Source: Anaerosporobacter faecicola (GTDB lineage: Bacteria > Bacillota > Clostridia > Lachnospirales > Lachnospiraceae). Taken from it: a DNA stretch of 64,000 bases. Location: contig NZ_JAAQRO010000044.1 in assembly GCF_012070565.1 (NCBI RefSeq), positions 47,039-111,038 of the forward strand, in the 5' to 3' direction. Under the pieces are notes generated by a model that searched no databases, had not been told where the DNA came from, and was given only the letters and a program-made list of their open reading frames with translations. Below, piece after piece: positions 9,046-16,800 of the stretch (positions are counted from its first letter, which is position 1; every line of letters begins with the position of its first letter). Both the position numbers and the translations under genes were made by a program.

Positions 9046-10038
9046 CTATTTACCTCCAAAACCATTTGGATGGGTACTATGCCACTTCCATGCTGTTGCA
9101 ATGATTTCTTCAAGATCGGCATGTTCTGGCTTCCAACCAAGTACTGTTCTTGCTTTATCACTTGATGCAATCAATTGTGCAGGATCGCCTGCTCTTCTAG
9201 GAGATACGACTGCTTTGATTTCATTACCCGTCACTTTTCTTGCTGTTTCAATAACTTCCTTTACTGTGAACCCTACACCATTACCAAGGTTGAAGATATT
9301 ACTATCATTACCTTCTGCAAGATACTTAACAGCAAGGATATGTGCTTGTGCCAAATCTGTTACATGAATGTAATCTCTTACACAAGTACCATCTTTTGTA
9401 TTGTAATCTTCACCAAAGATTGCAATGGATTCTCTTTGTCCATTTGGAACTTGTAAGATCAATGGGATCAAGTGACTTTCTGGATTATGAGCTTCTCCAA
9501 TCTTACCACTTACATGTGCACCACATGCATTGAAGTAACGTAACGATACATAACGAAGATTATGTGCTTTGGAAGTCCATTTGAACATCTTCTCCATGGA
9601 TAATTTTGTTTCACCATATGTGTTCGTTGGTTCTGTACGATCTGTTTCAAGAATAGGTACTCTTTCTGGCTCACCATATGTTGCTGCTGTAGAAGAGAAT
9701 ACGATCTTATCAATGCCATGTGCAACCATTGCCTCCAACAATACTTTGGTTCCACAAAGATTATTATCATAATACTTCAGTGGATTTACCATACTTTCAC
9801 CAACTAAAGAGTTTGCTGCAAAATGGATTACAGCATCAATCTTCTCTTTTTCAAAAACACTGTCTAAGAATGCACGGTCACGAATATCCCCTTTGTAGAA
9901 ACGTGCTTTTTCATGAACAGCCTCAATATGTCCTGTTTCCAAATTATCAATAATTACTACATCTTCACCACGGTCAATTAATTCATAAACCGTATGAGAT
10001 CCAATGTATCCTGCTCCACCTAAAACTAATATTGTCAT
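9046..10038 (-). CDS. galE: UDP-glucose 4-epimerase
   Basis: 330 residues, an extended short-chain dehydrogenase that interconverts UDP-galactose and UDP-glucose with bound NAD. The N-terminus has the nucleotide-binding GGAGYIGSH. The catalytic pair YGETK (YxxxK) is near residue 145 with the Ser/Thr-rich SSTAATYGE just before it, and RYFNACGAH follows. Middle gene of the gal operon; about 550 bases holding a triple 151-bp repeat separate it from galK. Confidence 0.97.
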   Translation of the reverse strand: MTILVLGGAGYIGSHTVYELIDRGEDVVIIDNLETGHIEAVHEKARFYKGDIRDRAFLDSVFEKEKIDAVIHFAANSLVGESMVNPLKYYDNNLCGTKVLLEAMVAHGIDKIVFSSTAATYGEPERVPILETDRTEPTNTYGETKLSMEKMFKWTSKAHNLRYVSLRYFNACGAHVSGKIGEAHNPESHLIPLILQVPNGQRESIAIFGEDYNTKDGTCVRDYIHVTDLAQAHILAVKYLAEGNDSNIFNLGNGVGFTVKEVIETARKVTGNEIKAVVSPRRAGDPAQLIASSDKARTVLGWKPEHADLEEIIATAWKWHSTHPNGFGGK

Positions 10039-10130
10039 AATATTGCTCCTTCCTTCTTTTCACATAATATTTTCATATTAACATCATTTACTTTACTATC
10101 TCTATTATAACAAGACGTTGGGGACGTCAT

Positions 10131-10577
10131 ATGCACGAATTGTTCCGTTGCTTTGCAACTCTCACAATTCTAAAACATTCGCAATCCGCGCTATCACGCT
10201 ACTTGCTCATGTTTAGCGGGTCAACACGTCATGTTCACTTTTGTGCAAGCACAAAGTGAAATGACCTTTTGACTACTTTTTGATGCACGAATTGTTCCGT
10301 TGCTTTGCAACTCTCACAATTCTAAACATTCGCAATCCGCGCTATCACGCTACTTGCTCATGTTTAGCGGGTCAACACGTCATGTTCACTTTTGTGCAAG
10401 CACAAAGTGAAATGACCTTTTGACTACTTTTTGATGCACGAATTGTTCCGTTGCTTTGCAACTCCCACAATTCTAAAACATTCGCAATCCGCGCTATCAC
10501 GCTACTTGCTCATGTTTAGCGGGTCAACACGTCATGTTCACTTTTGTGCAAGCACAAAGTGAAATGACCTTTTGACC
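10131..10577. repeat. Tandem triple repeat, about 151-bp unit, in the gal operon
   Basis: Three almost identical head-to-tail copies begin at 10131, 10283 and 10434 (periods 152 and 151; the third stops about seven bases early). Each copy contains GTTGCTTTGCAAC flanked by GAATTGT / ACAATTC, and a strong hairpin of GTCATGTTCACTTTTGTGC against GCACAAAGTGAAATGAC. The array fills the galK-galE gap and starts 16 bases after the galK stop. Copies differ at only a few bases, pointing to recent amplification. I see no gene in it; short frames from the ATG at each unit start lack a ribosome site. Confidence 0.9.
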
Positions 10578-10592
10578 CTTGCATCTTACATC

Positions 10593-11765
10593 TTATAGTA
10601 TACACGGACCGTTTCCAATTTCAACCACATAAAAATCAGCTTTGTATCCAATCTTCTCTTCGTATACTCTTCCAACGTTCTCGATAAATGCATCTACCGC
10701 GTCTTCTTTCACTATACTAACTGTACATCCACCAAAACCAGCACCTGTCATTCTTGAACCGATTACGCCTTCTTGTTCCCACGATGTTTCAACAAGGGTA
10801 TCTAATTCAATACCAGTAACTTCATAATCATCTCTAAGAGATACATGAGAATCATTCATTAATTTTCCAAAGGTCGTCAAATCATTCTCTTTTAAAGCCT
10901 GTACTGCTTTGATCGTTCTTTGGTTTTCATAAACCGCATGTTTTGCTCGTTTTCTTCTTACATCATCTTTGATGGCATCTTTGTATTGTTCAAATTGTTC
11001 TTCTGTTAAGTCTCCCAACGTTTGTATTGCAACAACTTTCTTTAATTCTTCACAAGCTGTTTCACATTCTGTTCTTCTTTCGTTGTATTTTGAATCTCCA
11101 AGACCACGTTTCTTATTACTGCAGGCAATAACAATCTTAGAACCCGTTAATTGTATTGGTGCATATTCATATTGAAGATTGCTCGTATCTAGGAAAATCG
11201 CATGATCTTTTTTTCCCATTGCAATTGCGAACTGATCCATGATCCCACAGTTAACACCAATGAACTTGTTCTCAGCGAATTGGCTGATCAAAGCTAGATC
11301 TACAAAAGAGGTGTTAAATCCAAATGTTTGTGAAAGTATGTAACCCGTTACAACTTCAATACTTGCTGATGATGATAATCCTGAACTATTTGGAATATTG
11401 CCAAAATATAAGATATCAAGACCAGCGTCAATCTTCATCCCTTTTTGTTCAAATGCCCAAACAACACCTTTCGGATAGTTTGCCCAGTCATCTTCCTTAG
11501 CATAGTTTAAATCATCTAAAGATACACTGATGATCCCCAGTTTATCAAAGTTTACAGAATACAGACGAAGATTACGACTGGTATTCTTTCTTGCAATTGC
11601 ATAAGTACCAATTGTTAAGGCACATGGGAATACATGACCTCCATTGTAATCCGTATGTTCTCCAATCAAGTTTACTCTACCTGGTGCGAAATATGGTGTA
11701 ACCTGACCCCCTGGCCCAAATACAGCCGTGAATTTTGCTAATAAATCTTCTTTGATCTTTTGCAT
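10593..11765 (-). CDS. galK: Galactokinase
   Basis: 390 residues, GHMP kinase that phosphorylates galactose with ATP at C1, the entry to the Leloir pathway. The galactokinase signature GRVNLIGEHTDYNGG is near residue 26, the ATP-binding GLSSSAS near 133, and the C-terminal GHMP block SRMTGAGFGGCTVSIV near 342. The ATG at 11765 has AAAGGAG at a good distance; a GTG one codon earlier is the alternative. First gene of galK-galE-galT, preceded by a regulator gene on the same strand. Confidence 0.97.
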   Translation of the reverse strand: MQKIKEDLLAKFTAVFGPGGQVTPYFAPGRVNLIGEHTDYNGGHVFPCALTIGTYAIARKNTSRNLRLYSVNFDKLGIISVSLDDLNYAKEDDWANYPKGVVWAFEQKGMKIDAGLDILYFGNIPNSSGLSSSASIEVVTGYILSQTFGFNTSFVDLALISQFAENKFIGVNCGIMDQFAIAMGKKDHAIFLDTSNLQYEYAPIQLTGSKIVIACSNKKRGLGDSKYNERRTECETACEELKKVVAIQTLGDLTEEQFEQYKDAIKDDVRRKRAKHAVYENQRTIKAVQALKENDLTTFGKLMNDSHVSLRDDYEVTGIELDTLVETSWEQEGVIGSRMTGAGFGGCTVSIVKEDAVDAFIENVGRVYEEKIGYKADFYVVEIGNGPCIL

Positions 11766-11895
11766 CACGAATCTCCTTTCTTAATTAAAATCCAAATGGT
11801 ATGTTATAAATCAGATTTTGTGTTTTAGAACAATTTTTCTGTTGTTAATTGTATTTTACACCCTTCCTGCTCTGATGTAAATACATTTCTATGTT

Positions 11896-12816
11896 TTATT
11901 TGTAGATTTTCATGATGATATCTTGTTCATAATCACCAAATCCATTACCAAATAGATTCATTCCTCCTTTATGTTTTGTCTCCTCTTTTACACCAAACCG
12001 TACTGCAATATATTCTCTTGCTGTAAGTCCAAACTCCCCAATCCGTTTAGAAGAAATCTTCTCTCCATCTAATGATACGCCTTCCGACGTAATCTCCCAT
12101 GTCTTCAACATACCATACTGGGTATTCTTATCTGGCCACCATTCTGGATTTAATCGTCCACGTCTGCCGCCAAAATCACTAGGGCATTCCCAAGTTGCGG
12201 CTTCAATGCCATTAATCCATAATGTGATATCTGAAGGATAATCCATGTTAAAATCATGATCTTCTGAACACAATTCTGCCGAAATTTCAATTCGTTTTGG
12301 TTCTTTGGACTTAATACTATTATTAGGGAAGCGGTACTCCACATACCCGTCACCAAGCCAGAGTAATTTGGCATGAACACGATCTGGATTATAGAAACAT
12401 CTTGGTTCATCTTCCTCGTCAATTGGTCCTTCTAAACTTACCAAACCACAGGTAGGTGTCACACGATAATCTACATAATTACCGATTGGCATATGAATAA
12501 TCTCCACCTGTTCTTCTTTTCCTTCTTCATTCCCCAAATTAACATATACTTCTCCTACCTGTAGAGAACACAATTTCATTGATCCACGAATACCAGGTAG
12601 CAACGTCGTTCGTATGATTCCTGCCTCTTCTAAAACACGGATATGAGAAGCTGCTGAAGAAGGTGCTAATTTTAATGTTTCTGCAATTTCATTAATGTTA
12701 TACTCTTGTTTTTGAAGCAAGCGAATGATATCTAATCGAACTTCTGATGACAACGCCTTACCAACAAGTGTTACTTGTTTTGCATCTGCCAAATTCAGTT
12801 TCCTTGTTTTTTGCAC
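11896..12816 (-). CDS. ArsR-type HTH regulator with a large unassigned C-terminal domain
   Basis: 306 residues. Residues about 15-80 form an ArsR-like winged helix (VRLDIIRLLQKQEYNINEIA, then APSSAASHIRVLEEAGIIRT). The remaining 220 are beta-rich and match no family I can name. ArsR proteins are usually near 100 residues, so this is a fused sensor form. The start is the GTG at 12816: its site ATGGAGG overlaps an in-frame ATG at 12831 that has no site of its own. Lying 130 bases upstream of galK on the same strand, it may control the gal operon in response to a sugar, but no metal-binding cysteine pattern or ligand can be read. Confidence 0.75.
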   Translation of the reverse strand: MQKTRKLNLADAKQVTLVGKALSSEVRLDIIRLLQKQEYNINEIAETLKLAPSSAASHIRVLEEAGIIRTTLLPGIRGSMKLCSLQVGEVYVNLGNEEGKEEQVEIIHMPIGNYVDYRVTPTCGLVSLEGPIDEEDEPRCFYNPDRVHAKLLWLGDGYVEYRFPNNSIKSKEPKRIEISAELCSEDHDFNMDYPSDITLWINGIEAATWECPSDFGGRRGRLNPEWWPDKNTQYGMLKTWEITSEGVSLDGEKISSKRIGEFGLTAREYIAVRFGVKEETKHKGGMNLFGNGFGDYEQDIIMKIYK

Positions 12817-13060
12817 GATCCTTACCTCCATGATACGTTAGTGGCAATGGTTCTATCAACCTAAGCCAAACTTTGATTTACAACAAAAATCTTGTTGCAA
12901 ACAGTATACCATAGAACACACTTTTCTGACAATAGAAGAGTTCTTCTTTTCTTTGCCTAATATTCGTTCCTATGGTATAATAATGTCGTATCAAATAAAA
13001 CGATGTGACAATCTGTCTACATCAATGAACATAACAATGACTTTATAAAGGAGGATGCGT

Positions 13061-13237
13061 ATGGATCTTACAGCCTTATCTCCAAGTTTAAGCCAAACCA
13101 ATCTAATGACACAGGTAAGCGCTTCTATTCTTAAGATGTCAATGGATACTGTTGAGCAGTCCATGGAAGGCATGACAAAGATGATGGAAGCTTCCGTAAA
13201 CCCTAATTTGGGTGGAAATATTGATATTTCCATCTAG
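13061..13237 (+). CDS. YjfB-family putative motility protein
   Basis: 58 residues, starting MDLTALSPSLSQTNLMTQVS, the typical beginning of the small YjfB family found with motile Firmicutes. Continuing heptad-like helical residues (ASILKMSMDTVEQSMEGMTK) end in a Gly/Asn tail. The second ATG (13061) is chosen because AAAGGAGG lies six bases upstream; the first ATG (13055) is too close. Function is unproven; its Bacillus relatives are associated with the motility regulon. A TATAAT lies at about 12976 and a structured hairpin follows the stop. Confidence 0.82.
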   Translation: MDLTALSPSLSQTNLMTQVSASILKMSMDTVEQSMEGMTKMMEASVNPNLGGNIDISI

Positions 13238-13257
13238 ATTATAGTTAATTGCGTTAG

Positions 13258-13342
13258 AAAAAGAGTCAACACATCTTGTGGACCTCCTTGTTGGATAACT
13301 CCCCTACAAGGAGGATTCACTTATGTATTGGCTCTTTTTTTG
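13258..13342 (+). terminator. Two-part hairpin and terminator after yjfB
   Basis: An outer stem AAAGAGTCAA / TTGGCTCTTT followed by a T-run forms a terminator. It encloses an inner 9-bp perfect stem CCTCCTTGT (13283-13291) and ACAAGGAGG (13306-13314). The inner right arm is also a good ribosome site eight bases before the ATG at 13323, so the structure would hide that site. Confidence 0.7.
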
Positions 13343-13490
13343 TTTTATTGATAGTCTATCAGATCATTCAGACAAATTTCATGATAACGATACAAGTAGA
13401 CCTCGCACATATACATATATTTCAAACTTTGCACTTGAGTGTGTCGAACGAGTATGTGATTGTTATGAGAAAACACGTTCTCGCCCTTGA
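13323..13490 (+). CDS. Possible 55-residue protein behind a masked ribosome site
   Basis: An open frame starting MYWLFFCFIDSL, preceded by AAGGAGG at eight bases. The ribosome site is paired in the hairpin at 13283-13314, and the start codon lies in the outer terminator stem. The product is hydrophobic at the start and polar with three Cys later; I recognise no family. It ends eight bases before the araD stop on the opposite strand. It may be a chance frame. Confidence 0.25.
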   Translation: MYWLFFCFIDSLSDHSDKFHDNDTSRPRTYTYISNFALECVERVCDCYEKTRSRP

Positions 13491-13497
13491 GAATAAA

Positions 13498-14190
13498 TTA
13501 TTTATCCTGTCCATAGTACGCATTGGCACCATGTTTTCTTAAGAAATGTTTATCCATCAGTGCTTGTGGGATTGGTTTTACATTTGGATTGATGCTCTCG
13601 GTATAATGCGCCATCTTTGCTACTTCCTCCAATACAACTGCGTTATAAACTGCTTGTGCCGCATCTTTTCCCCATGTAAATGGCCCATGATTGGTACATA
13701 AAACACCCGGTACATACATTGGATTTCGATTCGCAAATGCTTCAATAATCACTTTTCCTGTATTTTTTTCATATGCTTCATCAATTTCTTCTTGTGTCAG
13801 ACTTCTCGCACAAGGAATATCTCCATAGAAATAATCTGCATGCGTTGTTCCATAACTTGGAATACTTCTTCCTGCCTGTGCCCAAACCGTAGCCCATGAA
13901 GAATGGGTATGTACCACACCACCAATCTCAGGAAATGCTTTATATAATTCCAGATGTGTTGCGGTATCTGTTGAAGGATTGTATCTTCCCTCTACACGGT
14001 TTCCTTCCATGTCAATTACAACCATATCTTCTGGTTTTAATTCTTCATAATTTACTCCACTTGGTTTGATTACAAATAATCCTTTTTCACGATCAATTCC
14101 ACTAACATTTCCCCATGTATAGGTTACGAGATTTCTTTTTGGTAATTCCATATTTGCTTTGTATACCTGTTCTTTTAATTGTTCTAACAT
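13498..14190 (-). CDS. araD: L-ribulose-5-phosphate 4-epimerase
   Basis: 230 residues, class II aldolase fold, converting L-ribulose 5-phosphate to D-xylulose 5-phosphate at the end of arabinose catabolism in the cytoplasm. Visible are the N-terminal [14 protein letters not shown], the zinc-ligand region [14 protein letters not shown] (about residues 92-105) and the second metal site [13 protein letters not shown] near 170. It lies behind araR on the same strand. araA and araB are not in the window, so the arabinose genes are split. Confidence 0.94.
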   Translation of the reverse strand: MLEQLKEQVYKANMELPKRNLVTYTWGNVSGIDREKGLFVIKPSGVNYEELKPEDMVVIDMEGNRVEGRYNPSTDTATHLELYKAFPEIGGVVHTHSSWATVWAQAGRSIPSYGTTHADYFYGDIPCARSLTQEEIDEAYEKNTGKVIIEAFANRNPMYVPGVLCTNHGPFTWGKDAAQAVYNAVVLEEVAKMAHYTESINPNVKPIPQALMDKHFLRKHGANAYYGQDK

Positions 14191-14247
14191 ATCTTTCTCC
14201 CTTTCATGATTCCTTTATTTCACAAGTTTTCTTTGTTTCCTTTGTCT

Positions 14248-14332
14248 CTTACATCTTTGTTGCTCTTACATCTTTGTTATTCTTATATCTTTGTCGCCCT
14301 TATATTTTCGTTGCTCTTATATTTTCGTTGCT
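14248..14332. repeat. 17-bp minisatellite, five units
   Basis: Five tandem 17-bp units of the form CTTAYATYTTYGTYGCT starting at 14248, 14265, 14282, 14299 and 14316, with a degenerate sixth. The last two units are identical. It occupies the gap between araR and araD and so lies in the araD leader on the - strand. Confidence 0.85.
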
Positions 14333-14374
14333 TCTTGTATTTTGGTACCTGTCAATGCAATAACAGCAAACGTC

Positions 14375-15469
14375 TTAACGCTTGATACAAGACTGCCGAA
14401 TGATCAATTCTGGTTCAATCAGCCGCTCCACCTTACTATCTTCATCCCCAATGCCTGCCATTTTTTCCAATAGCAGTTTAGCTGCTAGTTCGCCAAATCG
14501 CTCTTTTGGATGGGCGATGGTCGTCAATGGAACTGGTGAGCTCTCCGCCAAAACTGAATTGTCATATCCAGTTATGGAGACTTCCTGTGGTACCTGTATT
14601 CCCAACCGTTTCAAATACAACATCAGTTTACAAGCAATCTGATCATTATAACAAAGAATTGCATCAAAATGGATATTCATTCGAAGCATCTGTTTGATTC
14701 CCAGTAGTGGTTTCGTTTCTTTGTCCTCCGTCTGAAACCAGATGACCCGATCCGGATCGTAGGCAATTCCAGCTTCCTGCAAAGCTTTCACATACCCCTT
14801 ATGTCTTGCTTTTCCCTGGTAATCATCTACTTTGAAGATACCCACAATTTCTTTATGTCCCAGGTCTATGAGATATTTGGCTAACAAATACCCTCCTTTT
14901 ACATCATCCATTAGTACATGTGGTTTATTCATAAACTGTGGATAAATTCCCTGTACAAATACATAGGGGATCTCTAAATCATCTAACATGCGATACAGAT
15001 TATAATGCTTGCAATATACTTCACTTCTGCTTGGTTCAATAATTAATCCATCCACATTCTTCGTAAGGATATCTTCCAAACATTTTGCCTCCATCTTTTG
15101 CAGATTGCCCGTATTTTTCAAAATAATACTATACCCTTCTTTTGTTAGAACAGAATCAATTCCCTGTATCAACCTTGGAAATATGTAATCATTAATATAA
15201 GTGGTAATTACCGCTATATTGTTGGTTTTGGTATTTTGTTTGATTCGTCCCATACAAAAGGTTCCACGTCCATGCTCTGCAACGACAAATCCTTCATTCT
15301 CCAGTATGGACAATGCTTTTCGAACGGTATGCCTGCTTACATGATACGTTTCCGATAGTTGATTTTCCGAAGCGATTCGATCACCCGGCTTAATATTTCC
15401 ACTTAAGATGTTCTTCTTAAGGTCTTCCATTAAGCTGTAATATTTTGCTCTCCCTTTTTCATCTGTCAA
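14375..15469 (-). CDS. araR: Arabinose-responsive GntR/LacI-type repressor
   Basis: 364 residues with AraR architecture: an N-terminal GntR winged helix (IKPGDRIASENQLSETYHVS, then RHTVRKALSILENEGFVVAE, residues about 20-65) joined to a LacI/periplasmic-binding-like effector domain (VDGLIIEPS, DDVKGGYLLAKYLIDLGH, VSITGYDNSVLAE). AraR represses arabinose genes and is released by L-arabinose. The assignment is strengthened by a TTGTACGTACA operator in its own promoter and by araD next to it. Autorepression is expected. Confidence 0.9.
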   Translation of the reverse strand: MTDEKGRAKYYSLMEDLKKNILSGNIKPGDRIASENQLSETYHVSRHTVRKALSILENEGFVVAEHGRGTFCMGRIKQNTKTNNIAVITTYINDYIFPRLIQGIDSVLTKEGYSIILKNTGNLQKMEAKCLEDILTKNVDGLIIEPSRSEVYCKHYNLYRMLDDLEIPYVFVQGIYPQFMNKPHVLMDDVKGGYLLAKYLIDLGHKEIVGIFKVDDYQGKARHKGYVKALQEAGIAYDPDRVIWFQTEDKETKPLLGIKQMLRMNIHFDAILCYNDQIACKLMLYLKRLGIQVPQEVSITGYDNSVLAESSPVPLTTIAHPKERFGELAAKLLLEKMAGIGDEDSKVERLIEPELIIRQSCIKR

Positions 15470-15502
15470 GCCATTTCCTCCGTTCTTTCGTATTCTAGTA
15501 TC

Positions 15503-15537
15503 ATTTTACAACTTGTACGTACATATTTACAAGTTGT
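15503..15537 (-). promoter_or_regulatory. araR promoter with AraR operator in the spacer
   Basis: On the - strand TTGTAA (15527-15532) and TAAAAT (15503-15508) are separated by 18 bases. The spacer holds TTGTACGTACA (15513-15523), matching the known AraR box. A larger inverted repeat, ACAACTTGTA (15508-15517) and TACAAGTTGT (15528-15537), covers both promoter elements. Bound repressor would block the promoter. Confidence 0.78.
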
Positions 15538-15548
15538 ATTTGTTGCAT

Positions 15549-15624
15549 TATACCTTATGTGCGAGTGCGCATCCCCCGGAGGGTTTGTTTAATAGGAAAG
15601 CGAAAGACTTCCCAATTAAATAAA
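15549..15624. repeat. Interspersed repeat B, copy 3 (shorter)
   Basis: Contains TTATGTGCGAGTGCGCATCC, CCCGGAGGGTTTGTTTAATA and a decayed version of the terminal GGAAAG / CTTCCC hairpin ending ATTAAATAAA. The left part carrying the GTCAG...CTGAC hairpin is absent. As in the other two copies, it begins on the - strand right at the T-tract of a terminator. Confidence 0.7.
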
Positions 15625-15684
15625 AAATCACCAGTAAACTAGTAATCAATCCACTTGACCATAGCTTGCTGATGATTTTTTTAT
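15620..15684 (-). terminator. Terminator of the alpha/beta hydrolase gene
   Basis: Arms AAAAAATCACCAG (15622-15634) and CTGATGATTTTTTT (15669-15682) enclose a loop with a weaker inner pairing. The T-run on the - strand abuts repeat B copy 3. Confidence 0.7.
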
Positions 15685-15710
15685 TGTCCATACATATTTC
15701 GTAACATTTC

Positions 15711-16661
15711 TTACAGAGAAAGTGATATCTTATCCAACCAAGTCTGTAAATCTTTGTATACTTTCTGACGATCCAGTTCATTTAGAATTTCATGCCGATC
15801 ATTTGGATACAGATGCATTGCTATATTTTGAATACCAGCTTTTCTATATTTGTGGTAGGCTTGTTTTACGCCCTTTCCATAATTACCAACCGGGTCATCT
15901 TCTCCTGAAACCAATAACATTGGTAATTCCTTTGGCATCTTATCCAAATTCTTTTTCTTCTGAATATAGGTTATTGTATCCAATATCATCTTATATCCAT
16001 TAAGCGTAAATGTAAAACTGCATCCCGGTTCATTACAATACCAACTTACGATTTTTTCATCTTTTGTAAGCCAATGTTTGCCATGTTTGTCATCACTAAA
16101 ACGATGATTATACGCACCAAACATAATATTCTCAATCAAATCACTTTTATGTTTATCACCAAAGATCATTTTTTGAAGATTTATAACTCCTTTTCCTGCT
16201 ATCAGTGCTGCTGCAGGCTGGCTACCAGTTCCCATAATAATGGCACCATCTAGATCATTGCCATAGGTGATTAGATATCTACGTGCAACAAAAGATCCCA
16301 TACTATGTCCTAATAAAATCTGTTTCGCGTTCGGATACATCTTCTTACTGTAGCAGTGGATTTTATGAACATCATCTACTACCACGCGACTTGCATCTTT
16401 TTTAACAAAGTACCCCCATTCAGAGGTATCTTTTACAGATTTACCATGGCCTAAATGATCATGCCCGATAACTACATACCCATTCTCTACAAGAGAGGTT
16501 GCAAATGAATCATATCGTTCCATGAATTCCACCATACCATGTGAAATCTGCAATACAGCCTTTATACTCGAATCATCCTTCGGTTTCCATAGAATCACAT
16601 GTAGATCATGAATTCCATCTGTGGAAGGAACCTTGCTATATTTCTTTTCCATTTCTGACAA
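15711..16661 (-). CDS. Alpha/beta hydrolase (monoacylglycerol lipase / lysophospholipase-like)
   Basis: 316 residues, serine hydrolase of the S33 / Hydrolase_4 type. The oxyanion-hole block LQISHGMVEFMERYD is near residue 37, GHDHLGHGKS near 68, and the nucleophile elbow GHSMGS near 118. The acid and histidine are probably in LLVSGEDDPVGNYG and YPNDRHEILNE. Soluble, no signal peptide. Such enzymes cleave acyl esters; the substrate here is unknown. Start is uncertain between TTG (16661, weak GGGA site) and ATG (16652). It stands alone with its own terminator. Confidence 0.82.
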   Translation of the reverse strand: MSEMEKKYSKVPSTDGIHDLHVILWKPKDDSSIKAVLQISHGMVEFMERYDSFATSLVENGYVVIGHDHLGHGKSVKDTSEWGYFVKKDASRVVVDDVHKIHCYSKKMYPNAKQILLGHSMGSFVARRYLITYGNDLDGAIIMGTGSQPAAALIAGKGVINLQKMIFGDKHKSDLIENIMFGAYNHRFSDDKHGKHWLTKDEKIVSWYCNEPGCSFTFTLNGYKMILDTITYIQKKKNLDKMPKELPMLLVSGEDDPVGNYGKGVKQAYHKYRKAGIQNIAMHLYPNDRHEILNELDRQKVYKDLQTWLDKISLSL

Positions 16662-16800
16662 TTTTATTCCCAGCCTTCCATTATTGTTCTAAATAGTATA
16701 TGTTATTTACATGATACCCCATTATTCTTAACAAATCCATGTTTTACAATACAAAATATAAAGTAGCTTGTATGAGGAGATTCCATCATGTAACAGAGCA

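Noticed and set aside
10131..10577. CRISPR array
   Set aside because: The repeats are contiguous 151-bp units without spacers, and no cas gene is nearby.
15548..15781. 77-codon frame on the - strand at the end of the hydrolase gene
   Set aside because: It overlaps the terminator and repeat B and is out of frame with the hydrolase.
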